From NCBI RefSeq assembly GCF_030818775.1, contig NZ_JAUTAU010000001.1, forward strand, positions 3,042,001-3,106,000: DNA of 64,000 nucleotides. Reading direction: 5' to 3'. This DNA comes from Bacillus sp. SORGH_AS_0510 (GTDB taxonomy: Bacteria; Bacillota; Bacilli; Bacillales; Cytobacillaceae). Numbering within the stretch: the stretch's first letter is position 1; each line of letters begins with the position of its first letter. The notes under the pieces were generated by a model. The model did not search any database, was not told the origin of the DNA, and saw only the letters and a list, made by a program, of their open reading frames with translations. The position numbers and the translations under genes are program-made. Positions 8,238-17,268 of this stretch are shown piece after piece.

Positions 8238-9122
8238 TTACATTGACTTACCGAGCGACATTATTTTTTCAAAGAATCCTCGGATTCCTTTGGTTGGTTG
8301 TTTTGATGATTCCTCAGACTGCGGTAAAAAGGAATAAACAATTTGTTTAATATTTTTTGACGCTTCACAATTTGGATAAGACATAAAAAATGGCGTTTGT
8401 GCTCTAACAGACTGTCTTACATGAGCATCCTCCATTACAAAACCTAATGTTACCAATTTGAATTTTAGAAAGTTACTTGTAGCATTTTTGATCGCTCTTG
8501 ATGTATCAACTGCTTCTCGATAGCTTTGAGCACGGTTTACCACCAATCGAAAATTTGGTGTCTGCTTGGTAAATTGGATTACAGTTTTTAATACTGCATA
8601 GGAATCCGCAATAGCAGTTGGTTCAGGTGTCGTCACCAAAATGGTTTCATCAGAAGCTAATATAAAATCTACTAACTCCTTTGATATTCCCGCTCCTGTG
8701 TCTAAAAGAATAAAATCTGCGTAGGTTTGAAGTTCTTGAATCTGACTCCAGAAATAGGAAAGTGTATGTGGATCTAATTCCATAAGGTCCTGGATTTCTA
8801 GTCCTCCAGCGATATAATCAATGCCAGCTGTTCCTTTTTCTAATACATCCCAAATGGACTTTTGACGATGCAGTATATCGGCAAGGCTATTGCGTGGGGA
8901 TACTCCCATAAGAATATTAATATTTGCCGTTGATAAGTCTAAATCCAACACCACAACTCGTTTACCAACTGAATTTAAACCCAATGCAAAGTTAAGAGTG
9001 AAATTTGATTTCCCAACCCCGCCCTTACCACTCGTAATGGTTATGACTCGGGCGGAATGATTTTCATTTTGCTGGACATTAAATCGATGCATATATTCTC
9101 TTAGACTTTGTGCTTGGTCCAT
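8238..9122 (-). CDS. flhG: Flagellar number/placement ATPase FlhG (MinD-like)
   Basis: 294 aa ParA/MinD-type ATPase. It has the deviant Walker A SGKGGVGKSNFTLN at residues 31-44, the A-prime region VVVLDLDLSTANINILMG, and Walker B FILLDTGAGIS near residue 140. The N-terminal DQAQSLREYM is the FlhG activation helix that stimulates the FlhF GTPase. FlhG limits flagellar number and loads FliM/FliY C-ring components. One base separates it from flhF upstream, the usual order. Also called YlxH. Confidence 0.95.
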   Translation of the reverse strand: MDQAQSLREYMHRFNVQQNENHSARVITITSGKGGVGKSNFTLNFALGLNSVGKRVVVLDLDLSTANINILMGVSPRNSLADILHRQKSIWDVLEKGTAGIDYIAGGLEIQDLMELDPHTLSYFWSQIQELQTYADFILLDTGAGISKELVDFILASDETILVTTPEPTAIADSYAVLKTVIQFTKQTPNFRLVVNRAQSYREAVDTSRAIKNATSNFLKFKLVTLGFVMEDAHVRQSVRAQTPFFMSYPNCEASKNIKQIVYSFLPQSEESSKQPTKGIRGFFEKIMSLGKSM

Positions 9123-9123
9123 A

Positions 9124-10428
9124 TTACATTTCCTTCCCTAATAAGTATTTCGCAAGCAATGTCGCATCGACGTTCGTAATATCTTCTGGAACACTTTGAC
9201 CATTCGTAATATAGGCCAATTGATATGGATATTTATAGGCAATATTGAGAATGGATCCATAGCTAGTCGTTTCATCAAATTTTGTCAAGATTAGTTTTTT
9301 AATTGGACTTTCTAAAAACTCATGTAACAAAATTTCCATATCTTCATATTTGGTGGTCATACTTAATACCAAATAATTTTCGCTTTCAAGAGGATGGTTT
9401 AAAAATTGATTAATCGATTCACGATATTCCACTTCTTTATAATTACGCCCGGTTGTATCCATATAAATCAAATCATAATGTTCTAGTTTTTTAAGAGACG
9501 ACCCTAACTCATCAGCAGTACGTACTACTTCAACCGGTACATTTAGGATGCCGGCATAGGTTTTTAGTTGTTCTACAGCAGCAATTCGATAAACATCTGT
9601 AGTAATCATTGCCACTCTACGTTTTTGCTTTAGCACTTGTTCTGTTGCCAATTTTGCAATGGATGTTGTTTTTCCAACGCCAGTAGGTCCAATGATATTA
9701 ATCATCCTTGTTCTCTCATGAATACTATTCGAGACGGGCAGTTTCTGTTCAATTATTTCTGTAATGATGGAGAAAAGTTCCGTCTCAATTTTATCGTCTG
9801 CCAAATCTACAATTGACTCATATTTTACTAAAATACGATTAACAATATCTGCTACAACTTCCTCTTCAACACCCTGCTTTTTTAGACGGGTGACCCATTT
9901 GTTCATATTAGAGGGAATTCCATCTTCATGTTTTCCATTCATCATGAAGGTCATCATCATTTTTTTCATCTGCTGTAATTCATCTAGTAAAGGATTTTGG
10001 TCTTCCAAAGCCTTCGTTTGCGAAGAAACCATTTTTTCATTCTGTTGGGACTTGCTGATTTTGGTAGTAACAGGATGCTCTGTATCAACTGAATTCTTGG
10101 AATAAAAATTATATAGTCCTTGTGGATTCCTATGGAAGCCAGATCCTGTCTCTTCTACATCCTCAGGTTTCATTACTGTTTTGTTTATATTAAGGGGTGG
10201 TTTTTCAATCTTATCCTTTAATTCCAAGGAAAATTTGGGTTCAGAACTAGGACTTTCTTTATCTAAAGCATAGGCAGTAACTTCATATTTTTGTTTAGAA
10301 AATAAACCAAATACGCCGCCTTTTTTGATTGTCCTTGTATTGACAATAATGGCGTTCTCACCTAATTGCTGTCGTACCATTTTTAAAGCAAGGGGCATAG
10401 AATCTGCTACAATTTTTTTGGTTTTCAT
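9124..10428 (-). CDS. flhF: Flagellar SRP-type GTPase FlhF
   Basis: 434 aa. A short conserved N-terminus (MKTKKIVADSMPLALKMVRQQLG) is followed by a long low-complexity B domain, then an N domain and an SRP-like G domain. P-loop GPTGVGKTTSIAKLA lies near residue 245, DTTGRNY near 325, and TKFDETTSYGS near 390. FlhF dimerises with GTP at the membrane and sets where flagella form. The protein is longer than B. subtilis FlhF (366 aa), the extra length being in the linker (residues 60-180). Its start overlaps the flhA stop by four bases. Confidence 0.95.
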   Translation of the reverse strand: MKTKKIVADSMPLALKMVRQQLGENAIIVNTRTIKKGGVFGLFSKQKYEVTAYALDKESPSSEPKFSLELKDKIEKPPLNINKTVMKPEDVEETGSGFHRNPQGLYNFYSKNSVDTEHPVTTKISKSQQNEKMVSSQTKALEDQNPLLDELQQMKKMMMTFMMNGKHEDGIPSNMNKWVTRLKKQGVEEEVVADIVNRILVKYESIVDLADDKIETELFSIITEIIEQKLPVSNSIHERTRMINIIGPTGVGKTTSIAKLATEQVLKQKRRVAMITTDVYRIAAVEQLKTYAGILNVPVEVVRTADELGSSLKKLEHYDLIYMDTTGRNYKEVEYRESINQFLNHPLESENYLVLSMTTKYEDMEILLHEFLESPIKKLILTKFDETTSYGSILNIAYKYPYQLAYITNGQSVPEDITNVDATLLAKYLLGKEM

Positions 10429-12458
10429 ATATTAACCACTCCAATACTTTGGATCTCAATATTAGGTTCAAGCTCCGTATAAGCTAGAACAGGGACTGTC
10501 GGCATGATTTTATCAACAAATTGTTTCAAATACATTCGAATATTAGGTGACGTTAGGAAGATAGGAAGACCCCCAGCCTTAACGACCTTTTCAATTTGTT
10601 CTTGTAAGACTTCTGTGATTCTTCTTGAAGTTTGAGGATCAATTGAAAGGTAGTATCCTCCTGCTTCGGATTGTTGAATACAATCTGAGATCCCTTTCTC
10701 TAAAGTGGCTCCGGCAGTTAAAACATTAATCACGCCGCCTTCTGAATATTGCTCCGTTATCTGACGTGTTAAGGATTGGCGTACATATTCTGTTAGAACT
10801 CTTGGATCCTTCGTATACACAGCATAATCTGCTAGAGTCTCAAAGATAGAAGCTAAATCCCTAATGGATATCTGTTCGCGCAATAGATTTTGTAAAACTT
10901 TTTGGATATCTGCAACTGAAAGTAAACTTGGAACAAGTTCTTCCACCAAATTTGGATGCGTAGCCTTTAGATTCTCTACTAATTCTTTCGTTTCTTCTCT
11001 ACGAAGCAGCTGATAAGCATATTGCTTCAAGACCTCTGTTAAATGAGTAGCAATGACAGAAGGCGGATCAACAATCATATATCCCATCAGTTCTGCCATT
11101 TGTTTTGCTTCCATACTAATCCAAGTTGCAGGGAGTCCAAATGCTGGTTCAATCACTTGAATACCATCTAATTCTTCTCCTTCTCCCCCTTGATTCATGG
11201 CTAGAAAATGATCCAGGTACACTTCTCCATCTGCAATACGGTTTCCGCGGAACTTTAAGACATATTGGTTTGGTGTTAACTGTAGATTGTCTCGAATACG
11301 AATGGTAGGAATGACCAATCCTAATTCAAGTGCAAATTGCCTTCGTATCATGACAATGCGATCAAGAATATCACCGCCTTGTTTTTGATCAGCCAGTGGA
11401 ATTAACCCATAGCCAATCTCCAGTTCAAGCGTGTCAATTTGAAGTAAATTAATCACTTTCTCTGGATTACTAATATCATCTTCTGCCGCTTCCATTTCCA
11501 CTTGCTCATTTAAAAGTTCTTCTTTCTTAGCCGTTTTTTGTATGGAATACGCACCATAAGCTAGAATTCCAGCCACAGGAAGTGTCAAAAAAAGGCCAAT
11601 TGGCGTAAATAATCCAAACAAAGAAATAGTAATGGCTACAATATACAGCAGTTTAGGATAGTTGAAAATTTGGTGCATTATATCTGTACCTAGGCTTCCG
11701 TCAGTAGCAGCACGTGTAACAGTGATCCCAGTCGCAGTTGAAATCAATAATGCAGGCACCTGGCTGACTAATCCGTCCCCAACAGATAATAAAGTAAATG
11801 TACTCGCAGCTTCGGCAAATCCCATTCCATGAATGGACATACCGATAATAAAACCGCCAATAACATTGATTAGTAGGATAATAATCCCTGCAATCGCGTC
11901 TCCTTTTACAAATTTACTGGCACCATCCATCGCTCCATAGAAATCTGATTCCATTTCAATCTTTCTACGTCTTGCACGAGCATCTTGTTCACTAATCAAT
12001 CCTGCATTCATATCAGCATCAATACTCATTTGTTTACCAGGCATCGCGTCCAGCGTAAATCGAGCTGCTACTTCTGCTACCCTTTCCGAACCCTTTGTGA
12101 TAACAATAAATTGAATGACAACTAGAATTAAAAAGACGATAAAACCGATAACTGGACTCCCACCAATTACAAACGATCCAAATGTTTCAATTACCTTCCC
12201 ACCATCAGCCTTGGATAAAATAGACCGGGTAGTAGACACGTTTAGTGCTAGTCGAAATAAAGTTGTAATCAATAATGCTGTTGGAAATATCGAAAAATCT
12301 AATGGTTCTTTCGTATTCATTGCTACTAATAAAATCATCAATGAAACACAGATGTTGAAGATTAATAGAAAATCCAATAGTAATGTTGGCAGTGGAATGA
12401 TCATCATCGTAACGATCAAAATGACAACAATGAATACGGAAAACTCTTTTATTTTCAT
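10425..12458 (-). CDS. flhA: Flagellar type III export gate protein FlhA
   Basis: 677 aa, normal length. Eight transmembrane segments lie in residues of about 1-310, with the FHIPEP-family signature region (TKGSERVAEVAARFTLDAMPGKQMSID, residues of about 120-147). The cytoplasmic domain (about 330-677) builds the nonameric ring that docks chaperone-substrate complexes. Four-base overlaps with both flhB and flhF show translational coupling. Confidence 0.97.
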   Translation of the reverse strand: MKIKEFSVFIVVILIVTMMIIPLPTLLLDFLLIFNICVSLMILLVAMNTKEPLDFSIFPTALLITTLFRLALNVSTTRSILSKADGGKVIETFGSFVIGGSPVIGFIVFLILVVIQFIVITKGSERVAEVAARFTLDAMPGKQMSIDADMNAGLISEQDARARRRKIEMESDFYGAMDGASKFVKGDAIAGIIILLINVIGGFIIGMSIHGMGFAEAASTFTLLSVGDGLVSQVPALLISTATGITVTRAATDGSLGTDIMHQIFNYPKLLYIVAITISLFGLFTPIGLFLTLPVAGILAYGAYSIQKTAKKEELLNEQVEMEAAEDDISNPEKVINLLQIDTLELEIGYGLIPLADQKQGGDILDRIVMIRRQFALELGLVIPTIRIRDNLQLTPNQYVLKFRGNRIADGEVYLDHFLAMNQGGEGEELDGIQVIEPAFGLPATWISMEAKQMAELMGYMIVDPPSVIATHLTEVLKQYAYQLLRREETKELVENLKATHPNLVEELVPSLLSVADIQKVLQNLLREQISIRDLASIFETLADYAVYTKDPRVLTEYVRQSLTRQITEQYSEGGVINVLTAGATLEKGISDCIQQSEAGGYYLSIDPQTSRRITEVLQEQIEKVVKAGGLPIFLTSPNIRMYLKQFVDKIMPTVPVLAYTELEPNIEIQSIGVVNI

Positions 12459-13549
12459 GCCATCATCCCCTTATACCGACCTTCTTGATAGTATACATAT
12501 GCTAAAATCTCCCCTACTGCATTGAACAGTTCTTCCGGTATTGGCTGGCCTATTTCCACTGCTGCAAAAAGAGCACGAGCCAATGGTTTATTTTCTACTG
12601 TCATTATCTTATTTTGCTTTGCAATTTCCTTAATTTTTAAGGCGATATGATCTTTTCCTTTGGCAATGACTTCTGGAGCTTCCATCGTCTTAATATCATA
12701 ACGAATGGCAACTGCAAAGTGCGTTGGGTTGGTAATGACCACATCCGCTTTCGGAAGGTCTGCCATCATTCTGTTCATAGCCAATTGCTGCTGTCTGGCT
12801 CTTCTCTTCCCCTTAATTAGAGGGTCACCTTCCATTTTTTTATGTTCATCTTTAATTTCCTGTTTTGACATTCTAATTTTCTTCTCATGAGAAAACCATT
12901 GATAGAAATAGTCAGCAGCTGCCAATACAATTAAGCAGGCGGCTATCGTTATCCCAATTTTTATAGTTAAGGCTCCAATTAATCTCGCAGAATCAAATAG
13001 ACTTTTTTCACCTATAGAAAATAATTCGTTTTTTTGATTCCAAATCATAAAAAAGACAATGACTGATGTAATCAATATCTTCAGAATAGATTTAATTAAT
13101 TCAACAATAGAGCGAAGGGAAAAAATTTGTTTTGCACCCTGTAGTGGATTAATTTTTCCAAAATTCACTTTGATTGACTCAAGATTAAACATAAAACCAA
13201 CTTGAATATAATTTGCAAGAACACCGGTAACAAGAACAATAGCAAAAATGGGGCCGACTAATTTAGTGACATCCCACAGAAGTTGGTTAAATAATAGCTT
13301 TGAGCTTGAATCTGATAGATCCCAAAGTAAATATTCCTGGAAACTGTGACGGTAGATGTCTAAACATCCCTCTATAAAACTCTTTCCACCTATCATGAAA
13401 AACCCGAAACTGAGCAGAAGTGTAAGGGCAGAAGATACTTCAGGACTCTTTGCGACCTGTCCTTTTTTCCTCGCCTCCCGCCGTTTATGAGGCGTTGCTT
13501 TTTCTGTTTTTTCTCCTGAAAATAATTGCAAATCTAAACGAAGAAGCAT
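12455..13549 (-). CDS. flhB: Flagellar export switch protein FlhB
   Basis: 364 aa. Four membrane segments (about residues 30-210) precede the cytoplasmic domain, which carries the autocleavage motif NPTH (ITNPTHFAVAIRYD, near residue 275). Cleavage between Asn and Pro switches export from rod/hook to filament proteins. The N-terminus LDLQLFSGEKTEKATPHKRREARKKGQ is the classic FlhB start. It overlaps flhA by four bases and follows fliR by two. Confidence 0.97.
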   Translation of the reverse strand: MLLRLDLQLFSGEKTEKATPHKRREARKKGQVAKSPEVSSALTLLLSFGFFMIGGKSFIEGCLDIYRHSFQEYLLWDLSDSSSKLLFNQLLWDVTKLVGPIFAIVLVTGVLANYIQVGFMFNLESIKVNFGKINPLQGAKQIFSLRSIVELIKSILKILITSVIVFFMIWNQKNELFSIGEKSLFDSARLIGALTIKIGITIAACLIVLAAADYFYQWFSHEKKIRMSKQEIKDEHKKMEGDPLIKGKRRARQQQLAMNRMMADLPKADVVITNPTHFAVAIRYDIKTMEAPEVIAKGKDHIALKIKEIAKQNKIMTVENKPLARALFAAVEIGQPIPEELFNAVGEILAYVYYQEGRYKGMMA

Positions 13550-13551
13550 CC

Positions 13552-14328
13552 TTACACCCCCATGAGCTTCATGATGGAATACATTGAACCAAACATATTT
13601 TCAAAAAGTACTTTTAATAAATAAAAGAAACTAGGCAGAACAAAAATATATATAAGAAAATGGATTAATATTTTCATAGGTGGAAACACGGCAAACAGGT
13701 TCATTTGTGGTACTGTTCTTGCAATAATACCTAAAGCAACATCAACGACAAACAATGTCCCTATTATAGGTGCTGCCATCATGAAACCTATCAAAAACAT
13801 TTGTTGTAAACATTCCAATAAAAATGTAGCGATCTTCCCATCTGTAAATGCTGGTATGGTAGTTTGCAATGAAATCCAGTCAAAACTGGAAAGAATTCCT
13901 TTTATTAATAGGTGATGTCCATTGGTAGCCAGTAATACTAATAATGCAATGGCGTTCTGCATACGCCCTGTAAGTTGGGCGCTTGTTCCAAATGTAGGAT
14001 CAAATAAACTAGCCATAGAAAATCCAATGAGAACATCCATTATTGACCCTGCCATTTGTACGGCATAAAGCAAAATATTTCCTACCAATCCAAGTATGAT
14101 TCCTACCAAGAATTCTTTTAATATTAGTAAAACAATCGTTGATTCTGGGAGGGAATCAACAGGTTCTTTTACCAAACCAACGCATAGAATACTTAGGAAT
14201 ACACTAAAACCTATTTTGTATTGGGTTGGTACTTGACGCCCAGAAAATAATGGAGCTGTGACCATGAATGTGGTGATGCGTACAAAAACGAGTAAAAAGG
14301 TCCACAAAATAGAAGCATCGATACTCAT
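13552..14328 (-). CDS. fliR: Flagellar export gate protein FliR
   Basis: 258 aa with about six hydrophobic segments over its whole length and the conserved region FSMASLFDPTFGTSAQLTGRM (near residues 125-145). FliR forms the export gate with FliP and FliQ. It is tightly packed, three bases from fliQ and two from flhB. Confidence 0.95.
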   Translation of the reverse strand: MSIDASILWTFLLVFVRITTFMVTAPLFSGRQVPTQYKIGFSVFLSILCVGLVKEPVDSLPESTIVLLILKEFLVGIILGLVGNILLYAVQMAGSIMDVLIGFSMASLFDPTFGTSAQLTGRMQNAIALLVLLATNGHHLLIKGILSSFDWISLQTTIPAFTDGKIATFLLECLQQMFLIGFMMAAPIIGTLFVVDVALGIIARTVPQMNLFAVFPPMKILIHFLIYIFVLPSFFYLLKVLFENMFGSMYSIMKLMGV

Positions 14329-14331
14329 CGC

Positions 14332-14601
14332 TTACCCCACAAACTGAGAAAGATTGCCTAATAAACTTTGAGTAAAGTCAAGAACATGACGCAGCATCCA
14401 TGGCCCAAAAAAAAGAATAGATAAGAATACAGCCACAATTTTCGGAACAAATGCTAGTGTCTGTTCTTGGATTTGAGTGGTAGCTTGAAAAATACTTACT
14501 ATTAACCCAACTATTAAAGCTATTCCAGCTACTGGAGCGATTACTATGAGAATGGTATAAATCGCTTCTTGAGCGATTTTTAAGATTAGTTCGGTAGACA
14601 T
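14332..14601 (-). CDS. fliQ: Flagellar export gate protein FliQ
   Basis: 89 aa, the standard length, with two hydrophobic helices (about residues 15-40 and 52-75) and the conserved LIVSIFQATTQIQEQTLAFVPKI loop between them. GGGAGTG precedes the ATG. Component of the FliP5Q4R1 export gate. Confidence 0.95.
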   Translation of the reverse strand: MSTELILKIAQEAIYTILIVIAPVAGIALIVGLIVSIFQATTQIQEQTLAFVPKIVAVFLSILFFGPWMLRHVLDFTQSLLGNLSQFVG

Positions 14602-14617
14602 AGATTACACTCCCTTT

Positions 14618-15364
14618 CTAGAAACTCACGAGCAATGATTTAACAATTAAATGCCATCCATCTACTAAAATGAATAATAGAATCTTAAATGGCAGTGAAA
14701 TCATTACTGGCGGGAGCATCATCATCCCCATTGACATCAAGACACTAGATACAATCATGTCGATGACTAGGAAAGGTATAAAAATCATAAAACCCATCTG
14801 AAATGCGGTTTTCAGTTCACTAATTGCATAAGCAGGTACTAATGCCGTTAGCGGAATATCCTTTATTTGGTCTGGCTTTTTCATTTTGGCATAATCCATG
14901 AAGAGTGCTAAATCCTTTTCACGAGTATGCTTAGCCATGAATTCCTTTAATGGCTCACTTGCCGACTCAAAAGCATCCTGTTGTGTCATTTTTCCAGCCA
15001 AATAAGGCTGAAGTGCGTTATGGTTTATATCTGAAAATGTCGGTCCCATAATAAAGAATGTCATAAATAACGATAATCCAATTAAAACCTGGTTTGGAGG
15101 TATTTGTTGAGTCCCCAAGGCATTTCGTACAAACCCAAAAACTACAATAATGCGAGTAAAACTCGTCATTAAAACTAGAATCGCTGGAGCAATTGAAAGT
15201 ACCGTTATCAGCATAATAATACGCATGGTGTTAGATACTTTATCTGGATCGCTTGAACCTAAATCAATCCCAGGCAAAATGGTCCCCGTCGGACTTGCAG
15301 CGTGTGCCACAGAAATAAAACCAAGTGAAAGAAGTGGAACAAGGATGGCTATTTTTCGTTTCAT
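14618..15364 (-). CDS. fliP: Flagellar export gate protein FliP
   Basis: 248 aa from the ATG at 15364, chosen because GGAGTAGGGACA precedes it and a signal peptide (MKRKIAILVPLLSLGFISVAHA) starts there; a longer open frame upstream lacks a site. The conserved core TSFTRIIVVFGFVRNALGTQQIPPNQ (split near residues 70-95) and GMMMLPPVMISLPFKILLF near the end identify FliP. It lies five bases after fliO and 16 before fliQ. Confidence 0.95.
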   Translation of the reverse strand: MKRKIAILVPLLSLGFISVAHAASPTGTILPGIDLGSSDPDKVSNTMRIIMLITVLSIAPAILVLMTSFTRIIVVFGFVRNALGTQQIPPNQVLIGLSLFMTFFIMGPTFSDINHNALQPYLAGKMTQQDAFESASEPLKEFMAKHTREKDLALFMDYAKMKKPDQIKDIPLTALVPAYAISELKTAFQMGFMIFIPFLVIDMIVSSVLMSMGMMMLPPVMISLPFKILLFILVDGWHLIVKSLLVSF

Positions 15365-15369
15365 TGTCC

Positions 15370-15936
15370 CTACTCCTCTCCATTTTCGTGATGCATTTTT
15401 TGTAAATGTTTTCGAAATACAGAATCCCAAATTTTCTTAGAATCCTTAGGAAACCATTTAGGTGTATTACCATCAGTAGCTTGACTTTCATAGCTTTCAA
15501 GGAGGTGTTGATATTCTTCTCCTTGAGAAATTGTACGTATCAATGTAACATCATCACCCACTCCAACCACGTAAATGGTTTGGCCAATTAGTAAGAGTTG
15601 CACCGAACGATTATTCCCAAGAGTATGACCACCTATAGGGAGAACAGGCCCATTTGTTTGCAATATGTTTCCTCGTTTTGATAAAAAACGTAATAATAAG
15701 AATAAAAGACCAATTACCAAGATAAACGAGATAATAAATTTAATTAGTAAGGGAAATAAAGAGGTTGATTGGCTATCCTCGACTGTAGTCGGTGTAGGGG
15801 AGGTTTTATTATCCCCCTTTTGGATAGATTCATAGACGGAAGGATCGCCGCCTGATGATGAACCAGCGGCAAAACTTGTGGATTGAAAAGAAAATAGATA
15901 AAAAAACATAACAAAAAACAACATGGTGCGTTTCAT
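15370..15936 (-). CDS. fliO: Flagellar biosynthesis protein FliO (FliZ of B. subtilis)
   Basis: 188 aa. Signal-like N-terminus (residues 1-23), a Ser/Thr-rich linker, one membrane helix (about 62-86, FPLLIKFIISFILVIGLLFLL) and the FliO beta domain (GGHTLGNNRSVQLLLIGQTIYVVGVGDDVTLI). FliO assists assembly of the FliP ring. It has the expected place directly before fliP. Confidence 0.9.
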   Translation of the reverse strand: MKRTMLFFVMFFYLFSFQSTSFAAGSSSGGDPSVYESIQKGDNKTSPTPTTVEDSQSTSLFPLLIKFIISFILVIGLLFLLLRFLSKRGNILQTNGPVLPIGGHTLGNNRSVQLLLIGQTIYVVGVGDDVTLIRTISQGEEYQHLLESYESQATDGNTPKWFPKDSKKIWDSVFRKHLQKMHHENGEE

Positions 15937-15962
15937 GATTGTCTCCTTCCTTGGAGTTATTT

Positions 15963-16820
15963 CTACTTATTTAATTCCCCAGTAATTTGTGCCGCTAATT
16001 TAGCATCAATTTTGGTGATTTCAGTTAAAATTTGAGCACGGCTATTGGTACTGATTTTTTTCAAAATGTCCATAGCTACTATTGAATTAGTCCCCATCAT
16101 TGATTGAATAACCACTGCTGATTGAGTGGGAGGCATTCCTGCAATGGTTTCTGATAAAGTTTCTGTTGGATTCTCATGTTGTAATGCAAGTTCATGTACT
16201 TGCTGTTCAAAAGTTAAGGATTCTGTCTCGCTAATTGAGGCAATTTCTTTAAGCAACATCGTTATTTCTGCCGCTTTTTTCGGATCCTTTATTCCCCCAA
16301 TGATACTGCTTTGATGTTCTTGGTCCAGCATCCTAATCGTAAGTGCAGCATCTTCCAAAGGCATAGCTTCAAAGATAGCGGCTGCTTTTGATGCGGACAT
16401 ATTTGTGTAGATATCAGCTACTTGCTTCATTTCTACTTTAGACTGTTGTGATTTTTTTTCTTTTAATTGCCTTTGTAAATCCATATTCTCTTGCTTTAAT
16501 TCTTCTAGATCATTTTGATTAGAGCTTAATTCTTTTTTTATTTTTGATAGTTTTTGATCTAACACTTTCACATCTGACTGACTTTTTAAGTATTTATTTT
16601 TCCATTCATCTGAGTTATCAGGATTTTGTGCTTCTGCAGAAGGAGGATCATCAATAAACTGATTGATTAATGGAAGTGCATTTCCCCATTCTTTAAAAGT
16701 CTTTACCACAGGAAAACCCATGAAATTTAATAAAAAAGAAACTAAGATAACCGTAAAGATTAAAGGAATAATACCAATGTAAAAAATATTTGCTAGTTTT
16801 GACCGGTGCTTTTCTTCCAT
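15963..16820 (-). CDS. ylxF: YlxF/MotE-like flagellar operon protein with MgtE-type N domain
   Basis: 285 aa from the ATG at 16820 (MEEKHRSKLANIFYIG), preferred over an upstream in-frame ATG because GAGGAGAGAGAC precedes it. One membrane helix lies at about residues 12-35, a coiled coil at about 70-125, and a FliG/MgtE-N-like helical repeat domain at about 130-285 (MSASKAAAIFEAMPLEDAALTIRML). MotE-type proteins chaperone the motor stator in other phyla; in Bacillus the function is less settled. It sits in the usual slot after fliJ. Confidence 0.8.
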   Translation of the reverse strand: MEEKHRSKLANIFYIGIIPLIFTVILVSFLLNFMGFPVVKTFKEWGNALPLINQFIDDPPSAEAQNPDNSDEWKNKYLKSQSDVKVLDQKLSKIKKELSSNQNDLEELKQENMDLQRQLKEKKSQQSKVEMKQVADIYTNMSASKAAAIFEAMPLEDAALTIRMLDQEHQSSIIGGIKDPKKAAEITMLLKEIASISETESLTFEQQVHELALQHENPTETLSETIAGMPPTQSAVVIQSMMGTNSIVAMDILKKISTNSRAQILTEITKIDAKLAAQITGELNK

Positions 16821-16833
16821 TTTGTCTCTCTCC

Positions 16834-17268
16834 TCAAATCCTTCGAGAGTATCGAAGGATGGCCATCTCATCTAACGTGGCTTGCTCTTCTCGATCCATT
16901 TGTTTCTGAAAAGCTTCCTTGGATTTAGCTTTCCACTGGTTCCACATCTTTGCTTCCTTTGCTTTTTCAATAAGCAATTGATGTTTTTCTTCCACTTTTT
17001 GATGAATTATCTTTGATTGGTTTTCCAATCGTTTCATTTGAAGATTTACATGTTCAATTTCTTGTTGTACTTCTAAAAGCTCCCAAACTGTTTTGCGATG
17101 GACTTGATTATACTGAGAAAAAATCTCATCTTTTACCATTTCCAAACCTTCTATTTGTTCCTCAATTTTGGATTGTTCTAGTTTCACAGTGCCATATTCT
17201 TGATGCGCCATTTCTTTCTCATTTTCTTTAAAATCAAGCACTTTTTGAAAGGAAAAATTAAATTTCAT
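16834..17268 (-). CDS. fliJ: Flagellar export chaperone-escort protein FliJ
   Basis: 144 aa, almost wholly coiled coil, starting FNFSFQKVLDFKENEKEMA, typical of FliJ. FliJ sits in the FliI ATPase ring and passes chaperones to FlhA. It overlaps fliI by four bases. Confidence 0.9.
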   Translation of the reverse strand: MKFNFSFQKVLDFKENEKEMAHQEYGTVKLEQSKIEEQIEGLEMVKDEIFSQYNQVHRKTVWELLEVQQEIEHVNLQMKRLENQSKIIHQKVEEKHQLLIEKAKEAKMWNQWKAKSKEAFQKQMDREEQATLDEMAILRYSRRI